From: Okeania sp. SIO2C9
GTDB taxonomy: Bacteria; Cyanobacteriota; Cyanobacteriia; Cyanobacteriales; Microcoleaceae
DNA length: 34,473 bases
Direction of reading: 5' to 3'
NCBI RefSeq assembly: GCF_010672455.1
Contig: NZ_JAAHGO010000008.1
Span: 1-34,473 of the forward strand
The position numbers and the translations under genes are program-made. Below, piece after piece: positions 33,106-34,473 of the stretch. The notes under the pieces were generated by a model, which ran no database searches, was not told the DNA's origin, and saw nothing but the letters and a program-made list of their open reading frames with translations. Position 1 is the stretch's first letter. Every line of letters begins with the position of its first letter.

Positions 33106-34473
33106 CTAACGATAAAAGTTGTTGACCCTATTTACCATATTATTCCTGATAAATAAAACTGCTACATCCCAATAGCGATCGTCTGCATCCTTAATATCGC
33201 ACTTAATTTTCCATTCTTCATCCTCAACAACAGGCATGATCGTCAATGCTGAGGCTTTGTTTTTCTGCTTTGCTCCAGAATTAAATCCGGCAATAACTGC
33301 AGTCCATTCTGACGCTGAATATCCAGTTTTGATTGTGGGATTACCTTTGACCTGATAAATCCGATATTCCATAGGTTTTTGGGTAGTATCAGTTTCATCA
33401 GTCGTTGGTGTAGTCTCTGTTTCACCAGTCGTTGATGTTGTAGCAGGTTGATTTACTTTCATTAGTTCGTTAATTTCCTCTTGAGATAACACTCGATCAT
33501 AAATTCGCAGATCGGCAACTTTGCCCTCATAGAACCCATAACCACAACCCAATTTTACTTGAGTAATTTGACTTAATTCTTGATCTTTACCTGTACCACT
33601 ATGCCACAAACTACCATTGAGATAAATTTTCATCTCGCCGGTAGCAACATTCTTTGTAAATGCCCAGTGATTCCATTTACCCTTAAAATCAGAGACTTGA
33701 GCTAATTGTTCAATTCTGTCAAAAGAAGAGGTTTTATTTCCACAATCAAAGTATACGGTACTGTCTGACCATGGTAAGTGAATATTAACTACCCTGTGAT
33801 TAGTTTTATCTTGTGCTAACAAGATAGAGCTTTGTTTGGGTAGAGACTCTCCACCGTTTGCCCAAAAACTAATTGTGATTTCATTAGTTTCGGGAATAGC
33901 TGTTGGGGGTAGTTCGATATAATCATCTACTCCATCAAAACCTATACAGTTGCCAAAGTTCGGGTCATTTATGACTTCAGCACCATAAACTTTGCCATTG
34001 AGTTTTCCGTCTGAGGAATCAACTACTTCTTTTTCTTTTGCTGAGTTTTCTACTATTTCATTGAGCGGGAGATTGAGATGTAAACCACTATCTATATCTA
34101 TAGGTTTAGAAGTCTCATCCGTTGTTGATGTAGTATCGGTTTCACCAGTGGTATCAGTTTCATCCGTTGTTGATGTGCTGTCGGTTTCACCAGTGGTATC
34201 AGTACCATCCGTTGTTGATGTGCTGTCGGTTTCACCAGTGGTATCAGTACCATCCGTTGTTGATGTAGTATCGGTTTCACCAGTGGTATCAGTACCATCC
34301 GTTGTTGATGTGCTGTCGGTTTCATCGGCCTCATCAACTGTCATCAATTCATTAATTTCTTCAGGTGACAATACTCGGTCATAAATTCGTAGATGAGCAA
34401 CTTTACCATTATAAAACCCATAACCACAACCAAATTTAACCTGAGTAATTGAGCTTAGAGGATTTTCTTTACC
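33106..34473 (-). CDS. LamG/concanavalin-type repeat protein, 5' end beyond the window
   Basis: The minus-strand frame is open to the right edge. Visible parts, from N to C: the end of one LamG-like domain (QVKFGCGYGFYNGKVAHLRI, ending SPEEINELM at about 34350), a Thr/Asp/Glu-rich linker of 15-residue repeats (TDGTDTTGETDSTST type), and a complete LamG domain (about 33460-34080; LHLNLPLNE, FDGVDDYIEL, SFWANGG, LRIYDRVLSQEEINELM). A second short TTDET linker and a C-terminal domain ending RNNMVNRVNNFYR follow. LamG domains bind sugars or proteins outside the cell, so a surface or secreted protein is likely, but the signal peptide is outside the window. Confidence 0.8.
   Translation of the reverse strand, partial: GKENPLSSITQVKFGCGYGFYNGKVAHLRIYDRVLSPEEINELMTVDEADETDSTSTTDGTDTTGETDTTSTTDGTDTTGETDSTSTTDGTDTTGETDSTSTTDETDTTGETDTTSTTDETSKPIDIDSGLHLNLPLNEIVENSAKEKEVVDSSDGKLNGKVYGAEVINDPNFGNCIGFDGVDDYIELPPTAIPETNEITISFWANGGESLPKQSSILLAQDKTNHRVVNIHLPWSDSTVYFDCGNKTSSFDRIEQLAQVSDFKGKWNHWAFTKNVATGEMKIYLNGSLWHSGTGKDQELSQITQVKLGCGYGFYEGKVADLRIYDRVLSQEEINELMKVNQPATTSTTGETETTPTTDETDTTQKPMEYRIYQVKGNPTIKTGYSASEWTAVIAGFNSGAKQKNKASALTIMPVVEDEEWKIKCDIKDADDRYWDVAVLFIRNNMVNRVNNFYR
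34110..34335 (-). repeat. 45-bp minisatellite coding the Thr/Asp-rich linker
   Basis: About five copies of a 45-bp unit encode TD(G/E)TDTTGETD(S/T)TST. Copies differ at only a few sites, so length changes by slippage are expected without frameshift. Confidence 0.85.

Overview
The window is chromosomal DNA of a filamentous-type cyanobacterium. Four things point there: scattered HIP1-like GCGATCGC octamers, a BicA/SbtA/SbtB bicarbonate-uptake set, cyanobacterial-style two-partner-secretion and CHAT proteins, and dense small transposon-like repeats. Most genes are AT-rich. The exception is the sbtA/sbtB segment (about 3.6-5.9 kb), which is clearly richer in G+C and looks acquired. The genus cannot be fixed from the sequence alone.

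Layout. 1-59: first codons of an IS607-type recombinase, cut by the left edge. 0.2-5.6 kb: inorganic carbon block, with a LysR regulator (TTG start) divergent from bicA, then sbtA convergent with sbtB. 6.1-7.4 kb: PQQ-dependent sugar dehydrogenase. 7.4-10.0 kb: gene-poor, with several MITE-like elements, a haemagglutinin fragment, and four 138-bp tandem promoter/leader units that end at a 59-residue Gly-rich peptide gene. 10.0-14.9 kb: one 1610-residue protein joining a TpsA-type adhesin to its TpsB-type outer-membrane pore. 14.8-17.1 kb: a predicted HTH/RHH DNA-binding protein, then two tandem paralogous RHH modules with matching upstream boxes and terminators, each made of two overlapping reading frames in the -1 relation. 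17.2-25.6 kb: an exported TPR-CHAT protease-like protein, then a tight gene string of caspase-like peptidase, inactive-STAND (iSTAND)-like protein, MoxR AAA+ ATPase and a membrane protein with a degenerate vWA-like domain. 25.7-26.9 kb: array of 65-66-bp repeats, each with a CTATTG-GR-CAATAG core. 26.9-34.5 kb: SOUL haem-binding protein, YjbQ, MscS-type channel, GT-B-like glycosyltransferase, FeoA and a LamG-domain protein that runs off the right edge.

How the genes work together. The carbon block is a coherent HCO3- uptake unit: two Na+-dependent transporters, a PII-like partner of SbtA and a likely carbon-status regulator. The 20.0-25.6 kb string resembles the predicted NTP-dependent conflict systems that combine MoxR, vWA-like proteins and caspase effectors. 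The caspase C-terminus and the iSTAND N-terminus carry the same short helical module, which suggests they dock to each other. The strongest leads for something new are this string, the RHH modules with conserved -1 overlaps, the fused TpsA-TpsB protein, and the 138-bp units ahead of the small peptide gene. All homology calls come from reading the sequence; no search was run.
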